A stretch of DNA of 14,115 bases from an uncultured Clostridia bacterium (GTDB lineage Bacteria; Bacillota; Clostridia; Christensenellales; Borkfalkiaceae). The stretch covers positions 1-14,115 of the forward strand of contig CANPZH010000026.1 of assembly GCA_947589335.1 (NCBI GenBank). Direction: 5' to 3'. Position 1 is the first letter of the stretch; each line of letters opens with the position of its first letter. The notes under the pieces were generated by a model. That model was not told the DNA's origin. It saw only the letters and a program-made list of their open reading frames with translations, and ran no database searches. Of this stretch, positions 1 through 7,242 are shown one piece after another. A program made the translations under genes and the position numbers.

Positions 1-123
1 AACGTGAACTCCGTCAAGTTCTCCGTTCCCGTCGAGGCGAGATATATCAAGCTCGTCTGGTCGTCAAACAGTTCTTCTCGCTACGGCGCGCAGCTCTCCG
101 AGCTGTACGTCTACGGCGAATAA
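1..123 (+). CDS. C-terminal end of a surface or secreted protein with a discoidin/CBM32-like terminus (partial)
   Basis: Frame 1 is open from the window edge to a TAA at 121-123, giving 40 residues with no start in view. The end reads ARYIKLVWSS, a short Ser/Asn-rich loop, then AQLSELYVYGE. This is the pattern of the last two strands of F5/8 type C (discoidin, CBM32-like) galactose-binding domains, which usually close with a 'RYVRL ... EL.VYG' motif. Such domains bind sugars and are commonly appended to secreted glycoside hydrolases or adhesins. The 31-base gap to the next gene contains no promoter or terminator that I can see, so the two are probably cotranscribed surface proteins of one carbohydrate locus. 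The catalytic or other upstream part lies outside the window, so the full protein cannot be named. Confidence 0.75.
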   Translation, partial: NVNSVKFSVPVEARYIKLVWSSNSSSRYGAQLSELYVYGE

Positions 124-154
124 GATAAAAAATTTTTATGAAGGGGAGTACAAT

Positions 155-3124
155 ATGAAAACAAGACAAAAAATCTTGCTGACGGCTCTTTCGGCTGCGC
201 TTGCTGCGGCAATGACTTCGGGTCTTGCGCTCACGGCGCTCGCGGATGAGGCAACCAAGGATCATGAGTTCGACGCCAAGACGGACGTCGTATTCGAGGA
301 CTTCGACAGAGAGGACATCGGCGACACGGTCAAGACCTCCGCAACGGGCGTAGAGACGGGCGAAAAACCCTATCTGCACGTCAAGTACACGGCGGGGAAA
401 TCGGCGACGCCGGGCGACGCCATCTATAAGCAGGGCTCGGGATCTTTGAACGAAGTCAGCTCGGGCGGGACGATTACGCTGAAGATGCGCGCCCCCGAAA
501 ACGACGTCGAACTTTCCGAGATCAACTTCGGCGTGCGCGGGGTGGACAACGACGCCGCCGTCCTCGCAAAGACGCTCGACCGGCTCTACGACAGCGACGG
601 GGAGCCGCTTCCCGCACTCACAGACAAGTGGCAAACCTACGAGATCAGCTTTGCGACGAGCTATGAGGAGACCGACGTCTATCCGACGACCTCGGACACC
701 GTCGCGAGCCAGCCCCTCCTTGCCATCCACATCTATGCGGCGTCCGCGACGGCGACGGGCACCCTCGACATCGCCTCCGTCAGCTACAGCAAGACGGGCA
801 ACGTCATCATGAACGACTTCCGCGGCGGCGACACCGTCGAGCCCACTGCAAAGCTCGCCGATTCGGGCACCTGGTGGGCAGGCTCCTCCGAGGGCTACAT
901 CGTCAAGCGCGCCGTCACGCTCACGGAGGGCGGCAACTTCTCCGTCGTGAAGGAGAATGCCGTCGGCGACTACAAGTATGCCATCATCGAGACGTCGGGC
1001 GACGCAGCGCATCTTCAGATCGCCACGACGACGGACGGCGCGGCGTGGGGGACCGACGCCGCTTTCGACGGATATTCCGTCAAACTCACGGGCGCGGAGA
1101 AGGGCTTCCGCTTCACCTATACGGGGAACGCGGAGGGCGGCGCCACCGTAAGGCGCATCTACCTCTCCAACGTTGTCACCCGCACGCCCGCAATGGCAGT
1201 TCCCGTCATCGACGCTTCGAGCGCGCAGGCGCTTGAAGATTTCTCCGTCGCGCAGAGCGGTTTCACGGGCGTCTGGGAGGATATGAGCACCGCGCCCGAG
1301 CTGGAAAAGGCGGGGCTCGATTACAGGCTCTCCTATTCCAACGGAAATCTCGTCGAAGTGAAGGAAGGCTGCCTCGTCTTTGACGCGAGCGCCCTTTCCG
1401 CGGACGGCTATATCAACTTCAAATTCAAGTCGAAGAAAGTCGTCGACGGCAAGTACGTCGTCTTCAAGATGAAGGCGGAGGGCGGCGCAAATCTCGATAG
1501 CTTCCGCTTCTCGCTCGGCGATCCCAACGACGCCTACACCGACATCATCTGGTCGCACGCGTTCAAAGCGGCATACGGGTTCAATACGCCCTTCCTGACG
1601 GGCGCAAACCCCTACAAGGCGGACGATTGGTACTATGTCGTCATCGACATCGAGGAGAGCGGCTTCAAGGTCTCCGAGGCGGGTTACAGCGGCATGGATC
1701 TCTACCTCGGCGGCACGGGCAAGCTCTATATCGACGCCGTATTCTTCGCGGAGAAACTTCCCAATGTCGAGGAAGATCTCACGGCGACGGGCGTCGAAAC
1801 CAATGACGTCACCGATTACGGCTATGGCGGCGGCTTTGCGCTCAACAACAAGTACGGCACCGCGACGGCGTTTTCCTTCGACCTCACGCCCAAGGGCGAC
1901 GGTTTCTCTCCCGCCAATTTGCGGCTCGAAATGGGAGGTCACCGCTATTGGGGAAGCCGGAATGATGAGGGCACCCTTCTGACGGCGGACGGCAAGACGC
2001 TCGACGAGCTCACCTACACGAAGGACACTCCGACGCACATCGAGATCGACGTTGAGGCGAGCGGCATCGGCGCATTCGACTATGTCCACGTCCACACGAG
2101 CGCTATGGGCGGCTTCAAACTCAGCAACATCAAACTGCACACCTCGACGCCCAAGGAGGACTTCAAGGAACTCTCCGGGAACGTCGTGACGATCGACAAG
2201 ACTTTCACTGCAAATCCCACTGCCGATCAGACGGGCTACACCTATATCGACGGCGCAGACGTTACGCCCGGCAGATACGGCAAGCTCGAATTCACCGTCA
2301 CCCCGGGTGCGAACTTCAACGGGACGGAACTCCGCGTGCAGATCATGGACGACGGTACTTTCAACCGGGAGATCTGGATCGCGCAGCAGAACGATACCGT
2401 CATCACGGCGGATGGCAAGAAATACAGCGAGATCGAATTTACCGCGGGCGCTCCCGTCACGTTTGTATTCGACCTTCTCGCCATGGGCGCGGATTCGGAG
2501 ATCAACCAATTCCACGTCCACAGCACGGGCATTCAGACGGGACCTTTCACCATCACCGGCGTCAAACTCACCGCGCTTGAAAACAACTACGCCGGGGAGC
2601 TTGAAAAACTTCCCGCCTATCTCGACGCCACCTGCCCCGAAGTGACGATCACGACCCCGACGACCGCGAAGGCGGGCGACACGGTCACCGTCGCCTACAC
2701 CGCGACCGACAATCAGACCGCGGCGGAAGACCTCACTGTCACCGTCTCCGTCACCAAGGACGGCGAAGCTGTCGCCCTCACGGGCAATCAGTTCAAGGCG
2801 GAGGCGGGCGTCTACACCGTCACCGTCACCGCGCGCGACGCAAACGGCAACGAAGGCTCGGCGACCATTCAGATCACCGTAACCGCAGAGCAGGGCGAGC
2901 AGCCCGGCGAACAGCCCGGTGAGCAGCCCGGCGAACAGCCCGGCGAACAGCCCGGTGAACAGCCCGGTGAACAGCCTGGCGAACAGCCCGGCGGTTCCGA
3001 GGACGAAAAGGGCGGTTGCGGCAGCGTCATCGCGGCGCCCGCGGCTGTCATCGGCGTCATCGCGATCCTTGCGGCTGCCGTCTGTGTGTTCCTTCCCTCC
3101 GTCTCGAAAAAGAAGAAGGACTAA
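155..3124 (+). CDS. large secreted, C-terminally membrane-anchored multi-domain surface protein (probable glycan-binding)
   Basis: This encodes 989 residues. AAGGGGAG at 141-148, six bases before the ATG, fixes the start. Residues 1-30 are a signal peptide (Lys/Arg start, hydrophobic Ala/Leu core, cleavage after ALA before DEATKD). The body is a string of beta-rich modules of about 100-190 residues, roughly 40-215, 216-345, 355-535, 573-664 and 710-811. Several end in a strand such as LDIASVSYS, YIDAVFFAE or LSNIKLHTS, as carbohydrate-binding-like jelly rolls do. The fourth and fifth modules resemble each other. Residues about 827-911 are an Ig-like domain (TVTVAYTATDN, GVYTVTVTARDANGN). A (GEQP)8 linker follows, then GGCGS (Cys955), a hydrophobic helix at about 958-980 and a KKKKD tail, giving a surface-anchored protein. 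I see no catalytic domain or glycoside hydrolase motif. The neighbouring CBM-ending gene and sugar operon suggest capture of a polysaccharide. The ligand is unknown, and an adhesin is the alternative. Confidence 0.85.
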   Translation: MKTRQKILLTALSAALAAAMTSGLALTALADEATKDHEFDAKTDVVFEDFDREDIGDTVKTSATGVETGEKPYLHVKYTAGKSATPGDAIYKQGSGSLNEVSSGGTITLKMRAPENDVELSEINFGVRGVDNDAAVLAKTLDRLYDSDGEPLPALTDKWQTYEISFATSYEETDVYPTTSDTVASQPLLAIHIYAASATATGTLDIASVSYSKTGNVIMNDFRGGDTVEPTAKLADSGTWWAGSSEGYIVKRAVTLTEGGNFSVVKENAVGDYKYAIIETSGDAAHLQIATTTDGAAWGTDAAFDGYSVKLTGAEKGFRFTYTGNAEGGATVRRIYLSNVVTRTPAMAVPVIDASSAQALEDFSVAQSGFTGVWEDMSTAPELEKAGLDYRLSYSNGNLVEVKEGCLVFDASALSADGYINFKFKSKKVVDGKYVVFKMKAEGGANLDSFRFSLGDPNDAYTDIIWSHAFKAAYGFNTPFLTGANPYKADDWYYVVIDIEESGFKVSEAGYSGMDLYLGGTGKLYIDAVFFAEKLPNVEEDLTATGVETNDVTDYGYGGGFALNNKYGTATAFSFDLTPKGDGFSPANLRLEMGGHRYWGSRNDEGTLLTADGKTLDELTYTKDTPTHIEIDVEASGIGAFDYVHVHTSAMGGFKLSNIKLHTSTPKEDFKELSGNVVTIDKTFTANPTADQTGYTYIDGADVTPGRYGKLEFTVTPGANFNGTELRVQIMDDGTFNREIWIAQQNDTVITADGKKYSEIEFTAGAPVTFVFDLLAMGADSEINQFHVHSTGIQTGPFTITGVKLTALENNYAGELEKLPAYLDATCPEVTITTPTTAKAGDTVTVAYTATDNQTAAEDLTVTVSVTKDGEAVALTGNQFKAEAGVYTVTVTARDANGNEGSATIQITVTAEQGEQPGEQPGEQPGEQPGEQPGEQPGEQPGEQPGGSEDEKGGCGSVIAAPAAVIGVIAILAAAVCVFLPSVSKKKKD
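2894..2989 (+). repeat. eight tandem 12-bp repeats encoding (Gly-Glu-Gln-Pro)8
   Basis: Eight consecutive 12-base units of the form GGCGARCAGCCC encode GEQP. They differ only at silent positions (GGC/GGT, GAG/GAA, CCC/CCT). The run lies between the Ig-like domain and the membrane anchor of the 989-residue surface protein and would act as an extended, acidic, Pro-rich stalk spanning the cell wall. The unit is a multiple of three, so copy-number slippage would alter stalk length without breaking the frame. Confidence 0.95.
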
Positions 3125-3165
3125 GGCGCATTGCTCCCGGCAGGGCAAACCGCACATCCGAAGGG

Positions 3166-3197
3166 AAAGGCCGTCCGCAGTTGCGGCGGCCTTTTTT
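3166..3197 (+). terminator. Rho-independent terminator after the surface-protein gene
   Basis: The left arm GGCCGTCCGCA (3169-3179) pairs with TGCGGCGGCC (3182-3191), leaving one bulged T and a tight loop. Six T residues (3192-3197) follow directly. It lies 45 bases after the stop of the surface-protein gene and just before the promoter of the response regulator, so it separates the two units. Confidence 0.9.
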
Positions 3198-3208
3198 CCC
3201 GTATTCTC

Positions 3209-3237
3209 TTGAAAAAGCCGCGTTTTTATCGTATAAT
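3209..3237 (+). promoter_or_regulatory. sigma-A promoter of the response regulator/kinase pair
   Basis: A TTGAAA -35 box (3209-3214), a 17-base spacer and a consensus TATAAT -10 box (3232-3237) precede the regulator gene. The -10 ends only 15 bases before the ATG at 3253. Initiation about 7 bases downstream would give a leader of roughly 9 bases and would place the GAAGAGGGG ribosome-binding sequence (3239-3247) partly at the transcript's 5' end. No operator was recognised. Confidence 0.8.
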
Positions 3238-3252
3238 GGAAGAGGGGATACC

Positions 3253-4425
3253 ATGGACAAATTATTGATCGTAGACGACGATTACCTCGTGCGGGAGGGG
3301 CTGCGGGTCGCGATCGACTGGCAGTCGATCGGGATCGAAGTCGCCGCCGTGGCGGAAAACGGCGAGAAGGGGTTGGAGATGGCCCGAAGCCTTCATCCCG
3401 ACCTCATCATCGCCGACGTCCGCATGCCCGTGATGGACGGCCTGCAGATGGCAAAGATCCTCTTCGAAGAGGGGGCGGATCTCGCCGTCATCGTCTACAG
3501 CGGGTATAAGGACTTCGAGAACGCACGGCGCGCGCTCGACAGCGGCGTCGCGGGTTTTCTCCTGAAACCCATCGAGAGCGAGGAACTTCTGGGGCGGGTG
3601 AGCGAAGTGATGGCGAAACTGCACGAAAAGCGCAGAGACAGCCGCATGATCGGGCAATTCATCAGCAACCTTCCCATCGTGCGCCGCCGTCAATTCGAAA
3701 AACTGCTGACGGAGGAGGACTCCGCTTCAGCCGCGGAACAGCTCGCCATGCTCGGCGTCACACTGCCCGCGGCGGGCACGCTCATCTACGTCTATACGGA
3801 CGATCCCTACATCGCGACCTTTTTCGCAAGCGCCGAAAAGCTGTTTGCGGGCTACACGAACGCCTTCGAGGTGTTCGCGGACATGGCGGTGATGCTCACC
3901 TCGGCGGGGATAGACCTCGTGCGGAAGGAGCTTACGAAACTGCTCGATCAGACGCTCAAGCTCACCGAGACCCGCTTTCCCGTCGCCGCCGTGTCCTTCC
4001 GCGGGGATCTCCCGCAGGCATACCGCGCGGCGAAGCAGCTCAGCAAGAACACCATCTTTACGGCGGTCAACTGCGTCGTGACGGAAAGTACGAACGGACA
4101 GCTCAAAAAGGTGGTCCGCGACGCGCTTGCGGTCATCGAGCGCGACTACGCGAAGAAACTTTCGGTGCGCTCCGTCGCCGATATGCTCTTTACCTCCGAG
4201 AGCCATCTCATGCACGAGTTCAAAGCGGAGCTCCACAAGACGTTCAACGAGTGTCTCACCGAATACCGCATGCTCAAGGCACAGGAGCTCCTCCTCTGCG
4301 GCGATATGCGGATCGGCGAGATCGCATACGCCGTCGGCTATAACGACGTCAAATATTTCGGACAGGTATTCAAAGATTTCTTCGGCTGCACGGCGAGCGA
4401 GTGGCTGGAAAAGAAAATGCAATGA
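3253..4425 (+). CDS. YesN-like response regulator with AraC-type DNA-binding domain
   Basis: This encodes 390 residues. The frame is open further upstream, but the true start is the ATG at 3253. It begins MDKLLIVDDD, the normal first strand of a receiver domain, and follows GAAGAGGGG and a promoter. The receiver domain (about 1-120) shows the acidic pair in VDDD (Asp8-10), the phosphorylated Asp55 in IIADVRMPVMDG, the switch residue Ser83 in YSGYKDF and the invariant Lys105 in LLKPIES. A middle region of about 150 residues is of unknown fold. The last about 100 residues are an AraC/XylS double helix-turn-helix, with LSVRSVADMLFTSESHL as the first unit and IGEIAYAVGYNDVKYFGQVFK as the family signature. 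It is predicted to activate transcription when phosphorylated by the kinase encoded immediately downstream, with which it overlaps by ATGA. The most likely target is the nearby sugar operon; this is inferred from position. Confidence 0.93.
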   Translation: MDKLLIVDDDYLVREGLRVAIDWQSIGIEVAAVAENGEKGLEMARSLHPDLIIADVRMPVMDGLQMAKILFEEGADLAVIVYSGYKDFENARRALDSGVAGFLLKPIESEELLGRVSEVMAKLHEKRRDSRMIGQFISNLPIVRRRQFEKLLTEEDSASAAEQLAMLGVTLPAAGTLIYVYTDDPYIATFFASAEKLFAGYTNAFEVFADMAVMLTSAGIDLVRKELTKLLDQTLKLTETRFPVAAVSFRGDLPQAYRAAKQLSKNTIFTAVNCVVTESTNGQLKKVVRDALAVIERDYAKKLSVRSVADMLFTSESHLMHEFKAELHKTFNECLTEYRMLKAQELLLCGDMRIGEIAYAVGYNDVKYFGQVFKDFFGCTASEWLEKKMQ

Positions 4426-6104
4426 AGTTCAAACATATCTCCACCAAGTTCATACTGTCCTTCGTCGGGCTTCTTGCCGCCGTCTTCTCCGTCCTGATCG
4501 CGGTGTTTTACGTCGGCTTCCGCATCTCGATGAACAACGATATCCGCCGAAGCTCCTTCTCCATGCAGGAGGAGCTGGATCTTGCCGTCACCGACGTCAT
4601 CAACGAGAGCGCCTATCTCTATGGGCGTATCATGGCCAGTTCGAACGTGGAGCTTCTCCTCACGGTCGCGGACGGAGAGGCAGACCGCGCCCGCAGGACG
4701 GAAAGTTTTCAGACCCTCACCCAGCGCGCGGGCGTCGAGGCGGAGTACTTCGACGACGTGGAATTTCTCATCGGGGAGGACCGCTTCTCTCTCCGCGGGA
4801 GCGCCCCGCCCGCTCCGGAGAATTATCGCGTGCTCGGGGAACATAAGAACAGGCTCCTCTACGTCGGGAACGTCGAAAACAGCCTCGTCCTCGGCATTTG
4901 GTCGAGCGGGGTGGTCAACGGGTTCGAGGGCATCATTCTCTTCTATATGTCCGAGAGCAAAATGGGCGAGATGTGCAATCCCGTCTCGGGCGAAGAGGGG
5001 TATTCCTTCATCATGCGCTCGGACGGTTATATCGTTTCGCACATCGACAAGTCGCTCGTGGGCAAGGTCATCGTATTCAGCGACGTCTACGATCCCGCCG
5101 CTTCCCCGGGATACAAGACGGAGACGATCAACGGGATGAAGAGCATCGTCGTCACAAAGAGGGCGGAGACCCTCAATTCCCGATACGGCTTCGACAGCTG
5201 CATCGTCAGCGTCCTCGACTACAGCTATTATTTCGGCGAGATGGATACGACGCTCGCGATCGTCCTCTGCGTCTCCTTCGCGATGCTCGTCGTCTCGGTG
5301 ATCATCGCCGTCGTGAGGGCGAGGAGGATCTCAAGGCCCATCAAGCTCCTCAGCGAGAGCATCAGCGCGACGGCGGAACCGACGCGCACCCATGCCTCCG
5401 TCCTCCCCGCGGGGGACGAGCTCGTCCAGCTCGAACGCACCTACGACGACATGATGGACAGGATCTACGACCTCGTGGAGAAGACCAAAGAGGATATGCA
5501 GCTCCAGCGCAGGCTCGAACTCGAGAGCCTGCAGATGCAGATCAACCCGCATTTCCTCTATAACACCCTCGACGCCATCTCCTGGATGGCACGCATCAAA
5601 AAGCAATCCGAGATCGACAGGCTCGTGATGAACCTTGCGCGCTTTTTCCGCCTCTTTTTGCACGGGGGCGACAAGTTCGTCAAGGTCTCCGACGAGATCG
5701 CGATGGTGAAGAGCTACCTCGAGATCGAGGCGATCCGCCACCCCGGGAGGGTCACGGTGCACATCGACATGGAGGAGACGATCGGCGGCGAGATGACGCT
5801 CAAGCTCATTCTGCAGCCCATCATCGAGAACGCCCTCAAATACGCCTTCGACGGGGGCAGCGGGAATCTCTATATCCGCGCCCGTCCGGAGGGAGAAGAC
5901 ATCGTGTTCGAAGTGGAGGACGACGGGAGCGGGTTCGACGTCCCCGAAGACATCCTCGCGCGGCCCGCGGGCGTGGAGGGGGGATACGGCCTGAAAAACG
6001 TCAACGAACGCATCCATCTCCAATACGGCGAGGGCTACGGGCTCACGGTCACCTCGGAAAAGGGGAAGGGGACATGCGTCAAAGCGCGGTTGAAAAAGCT
6101 ATAA
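4422..6104 (+). CDS. YesM-like membrane sensor histidine kinase
   Basis: This encodes 560 residues. The ATG at 4422 overlaps the regulator's stop (ATGA), with GGAAAAG eight bases upstream; an in-frame GTG at 4401 would only add residues inside the previous gene. The order is: membrane helix about 10-33; extracellular sensor about 34-275, probably a double-Cache fold (note FIMRSDGYIVSHIDKSLVGK); membrane helix about 278-300; HAMP-like region starting RRISRPIKLLSESI; coiled coil; then a kinase core. The phosphoacceptor is His377 in MQINPHFLYNTLD, the His_kinase (LytS/YesM) type. The ATPase domain has Asn470 in IIENALKYAF, the DDGSGFD box at Asp500-501 and a GYGL box at 521-524. All key residues are present. 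It should sense an extracellular ligand, often a sugar or oligosaccharide in this family, and phosphorylate the adjacent YesN-like regulator. The ligand is unknown. Confidence 0.93.
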   Translation: MKFKHISTKFILSFVGLLAAVFSVLIAVFYVGFRISMNNDIRRSSFSMQEELDLAVTDVINESAYLYGRIMASSNVELLLTVADGEADRARRTESFQTLTQRAGVEAEYFDDVEFLIGEDRFSLRGSAPPAPENYRVLGEHKNRLLYVGNVENSLVLGIWSSGVVNGFEGIILFYMSESKMGEMCNPVSGEEGYSFIMRSDGYIVSHIDKSLVGKVIVFSDVYDPAASPGYKTETINGMKSIVVTKRAETLNSRYGFDSCIVSVLDYSYYFGEMDTTLAIVLCVSFAMLVVSVIIAVVRARRISRPIKLLSESISATAEPTRTHASVLPAGDELVQLERTYDDMMDRIYDLVEKTKEDMQLQRRLELESLQMQINPHFLYNTLDAISWMARIKKQSEIDRLVMNLARFFRLFLHGGDKFVKVSDEIAMVKSYLEIEAIRHPGRVTVHIDMEETIGGEMTLKLILQPIIENALKYAFDGGSGNLYIRARPEGEDIVFEVEDDGSGFDVPEDILARPAGVEGGYGLKNVNERIHLQYGEGYGLTVTSEKGKGTCVKARLKKL

Positions 6105-6135
6105 AAAAGAGCGCCTCTCGGGGCGCTTCTTTTTT
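6103..6135. terminator. bidirectional intrinsic terminator between convergent genes
   Basis: A hairpin with arms AGCGCC (6110-6115) and GGCGCT (6122-6127) is extended, with one bulged T, by an A-rich tract on the left and TCTTTTTT on the right. Poly-A before and poly-T after the stem make it competent on both strands. It begins at the kinase stop codon and lies 16 bases beyond the end of the minus-strand sensor gene, so it can end both transcripts. Confidence 0.88.
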
Positions 6136-6150
6136 ATGCGGAAATGGCGG

Positions 6151-7137
6151 TCAGGGCGCAGCTCCGCTCTCCGGGGAGGAGGAAGCGCCGTCCGGAGAGG
6201 GGGAAAGGGGGAGCTTCTGCGCCTTCATCTTCGCCGTGAGGCGGTCGAGCCGCCGCGTGACGCTCTTTGCGGTGGCCATGGCGGCGAAGTGGACGCCCAC
6301 GGCGAGGACGGCGGAGACGGAAAGAAGGGCCCCGATCAGCACGGCGAGCTGGCGGCGGTAGGGCGCGGCGTCCTCGAAGACGGTGAGAAAGAAGGGGGCG
6401 TCGTCTATGGCCTCATATTTGAAATATCCGCTGCGGCCGCCCTCCAAGAGGTCTGCATGCGCGGCATTCCCGCCGTAGGCGAAGTACTGCTCTCCGAAGG
6501 ATAGGAAGGCGACCGCGTCTTCGAATTGTTCCCGCTCGAGGATGAGGTCGTAGAGATTGGACGGAAGGATGTCGGCGAAGATATAGCCGACCGTCTCTCC
6601 CGTTTCGCCGAAGACCTTTCTGCAGCTGGTGATGACGCCCATCTCGTCGGGATAGGCGACGTTGTTGTAGATATCCGCGACGCACTCCGTCCTGAAGGAG
6701 GTGAAACTCTCGGCGTCTCCCTCAAGGAAGGCGGCGATGCCCGCATTTTGGCGCAGCTCCTCCAAAGCGGGGACCTGCGAGACGCCCGAGGAGGTGTAGA
6801 TCTTCCCGCTCTCCGAATAGGCGCAGACGCCGTTCATCTTGAGCGAATAATTACAGGTATCGTCGAGCAGACTTGTAAGCGAGGCGTCCGCTCCTCCCGC
6901 GAGCTGTTCGATGAGCGTGCCGTTCTGCGAGAGGTTGTAGGTGGATGCAGAGACGGAATTGATGTAGAGTTCGCAGGAGTCCAGCGCCCGCGAGACGCGC
7001 TTCCGCCCCACGCTGAAAAAGGCGCTGCTCAGCGTCTTTGTGACCATGACGACGGAAAAGACGTCTACGAACACGATCAGCGTGAACGCGAGGAGCACGA
7101 TGGGCAGATAGATGTTGCGGAACAGCTTGCGGAACAT
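6151..7137 (-). CDS. membrane-anchored Cache-like sensor protein lacking an output domain
   Basis: This encodes 328 residues. The start is placed at the ATG at 7137-7135 (MFRKLFRNIYLP). The frame extends 14 codons further, but that extension (MPLAKRRTVWYNEG) lies across the promoter and does not resemble a signal sequence. A membrane helix at about 7-32 is followed by about 230 extracellular residues, then a second helix at about 265-287 (LAVLIGALLSVSAVLAVGV) and a short tail starting SVTRRLDRLTAKMK that turns Ser/Pro-rich and stops. This is the topology of the sensor half of YesM-type kinases: the phrases AYSESGKIYTSSG, GETVGYIFADILPSNLYDLIL and DDAPFFLTVF suit a double-Cache domain and the start of a HAMP. 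No histidine kinase, cyclase or chemotaxis domain follows. It may be a ligand-binding co-receptor for the neighbouring kinase or a stable truncation of a former kinase. The gene itself is recognised with confidence, its role is not. Confidence 0.8.
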   Translation of the reverse strand: MFRKLFRNIYLPIVLLAFTLIVFVDVFSVVMVTKTLSSAFFSVGRKRVSRALDSCELYINSVSASTYNLSQNGTLIEQLAGGADASLTSLLDDTCNYSLKMNGVCAYSESGKIYTSSGVSQVPALEELRQNAGIAAFLEGDAESFTSFRTECVADIYNNVAYPDEMGVITSCRKVFGETGETVGYIFADILPSNLYDLILEREQFEDAVAFLSFGEQYFAYGGNAAHADLLEGGRSGYFKYEAIDDAPFFLTVFEDAAPYRRQLAVLIGALLSVSAVLAVGVHFAAMATAKSVTRRLDRLTAKMKAQKLPLSPSPDGASSSPESGAAP

Positions 7138-7143
7138 GCCTTC

Positions 7144-7172
7144 ATTATACCACACAGTCCGCCGTTTTGCAA
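7144..7172 (-). promoter_or_regulatory. sigma-A promoter of the kinase-less sensor gene
   Basis: On the minus strand a TTGCAA -35 box (7172-7167), a 17-base spacer and a perfect TATAAT (7149-7144) lie just before the sensor gene. Only six bases (GAAGGC) separate the -10 box from the ATG, so initiation at the usual distance would begin at or next to the start codon, giving a leaderless or nearly leaderless mRNA. Confidence 0.72.
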
Positions 7173-7213
7173 GAGGCAAGCAGTTTTCTCATCGTTTTTG
7201 CTGTTTTACCCTA

Positions 7214-7242
7214 TTTATCTTTCCCGTCCGTTCATCTATAAT
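7214..7242 (+). promoter_or_regulatory. candidate promoter of the sugar-uptake operon
   Basis: A perfect TATAAT lies at 7237-7242. The best -35 at 17-base spacing is TTTATC (7214-7219), which matches the consensus at only three of six positions. A weak -35 beside a strong -10 fits a promoter needing an activator such as the AraC-type regulator of this locus. It is divergent from, and about 65 bases from, the minus-strand sensor promoter. Initiation near 7249 would leave a leader of about 145 bases. That leader contains only short imperfect inverted repeats (for example TTGTC at 7306 with GACAA at 7332), and I recognise no riboswitch in it. Confidence 0.55.

Noticed and set aside
47..3157. A 1036-codon open frame on the minus strand opposite the surface-protein gene
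   Set aside because: It mirrors the plus-strand gene, is rich in Arg/Asp/Val from reversed codon bias, has no signal peptide or ribosome binding site, and turns the GEQP repeat into GLFAGLF-type runs. The plus strand has a clear start, signal sequence, domains and terminator.
3016..3252. An upstream extension of the response regulator
   Set aside because: The extra 79 codons overlap the end of the surface-protein gene and cross its terminator and the regulator's promoter; the receiver domain begins at the ATG at 3253.
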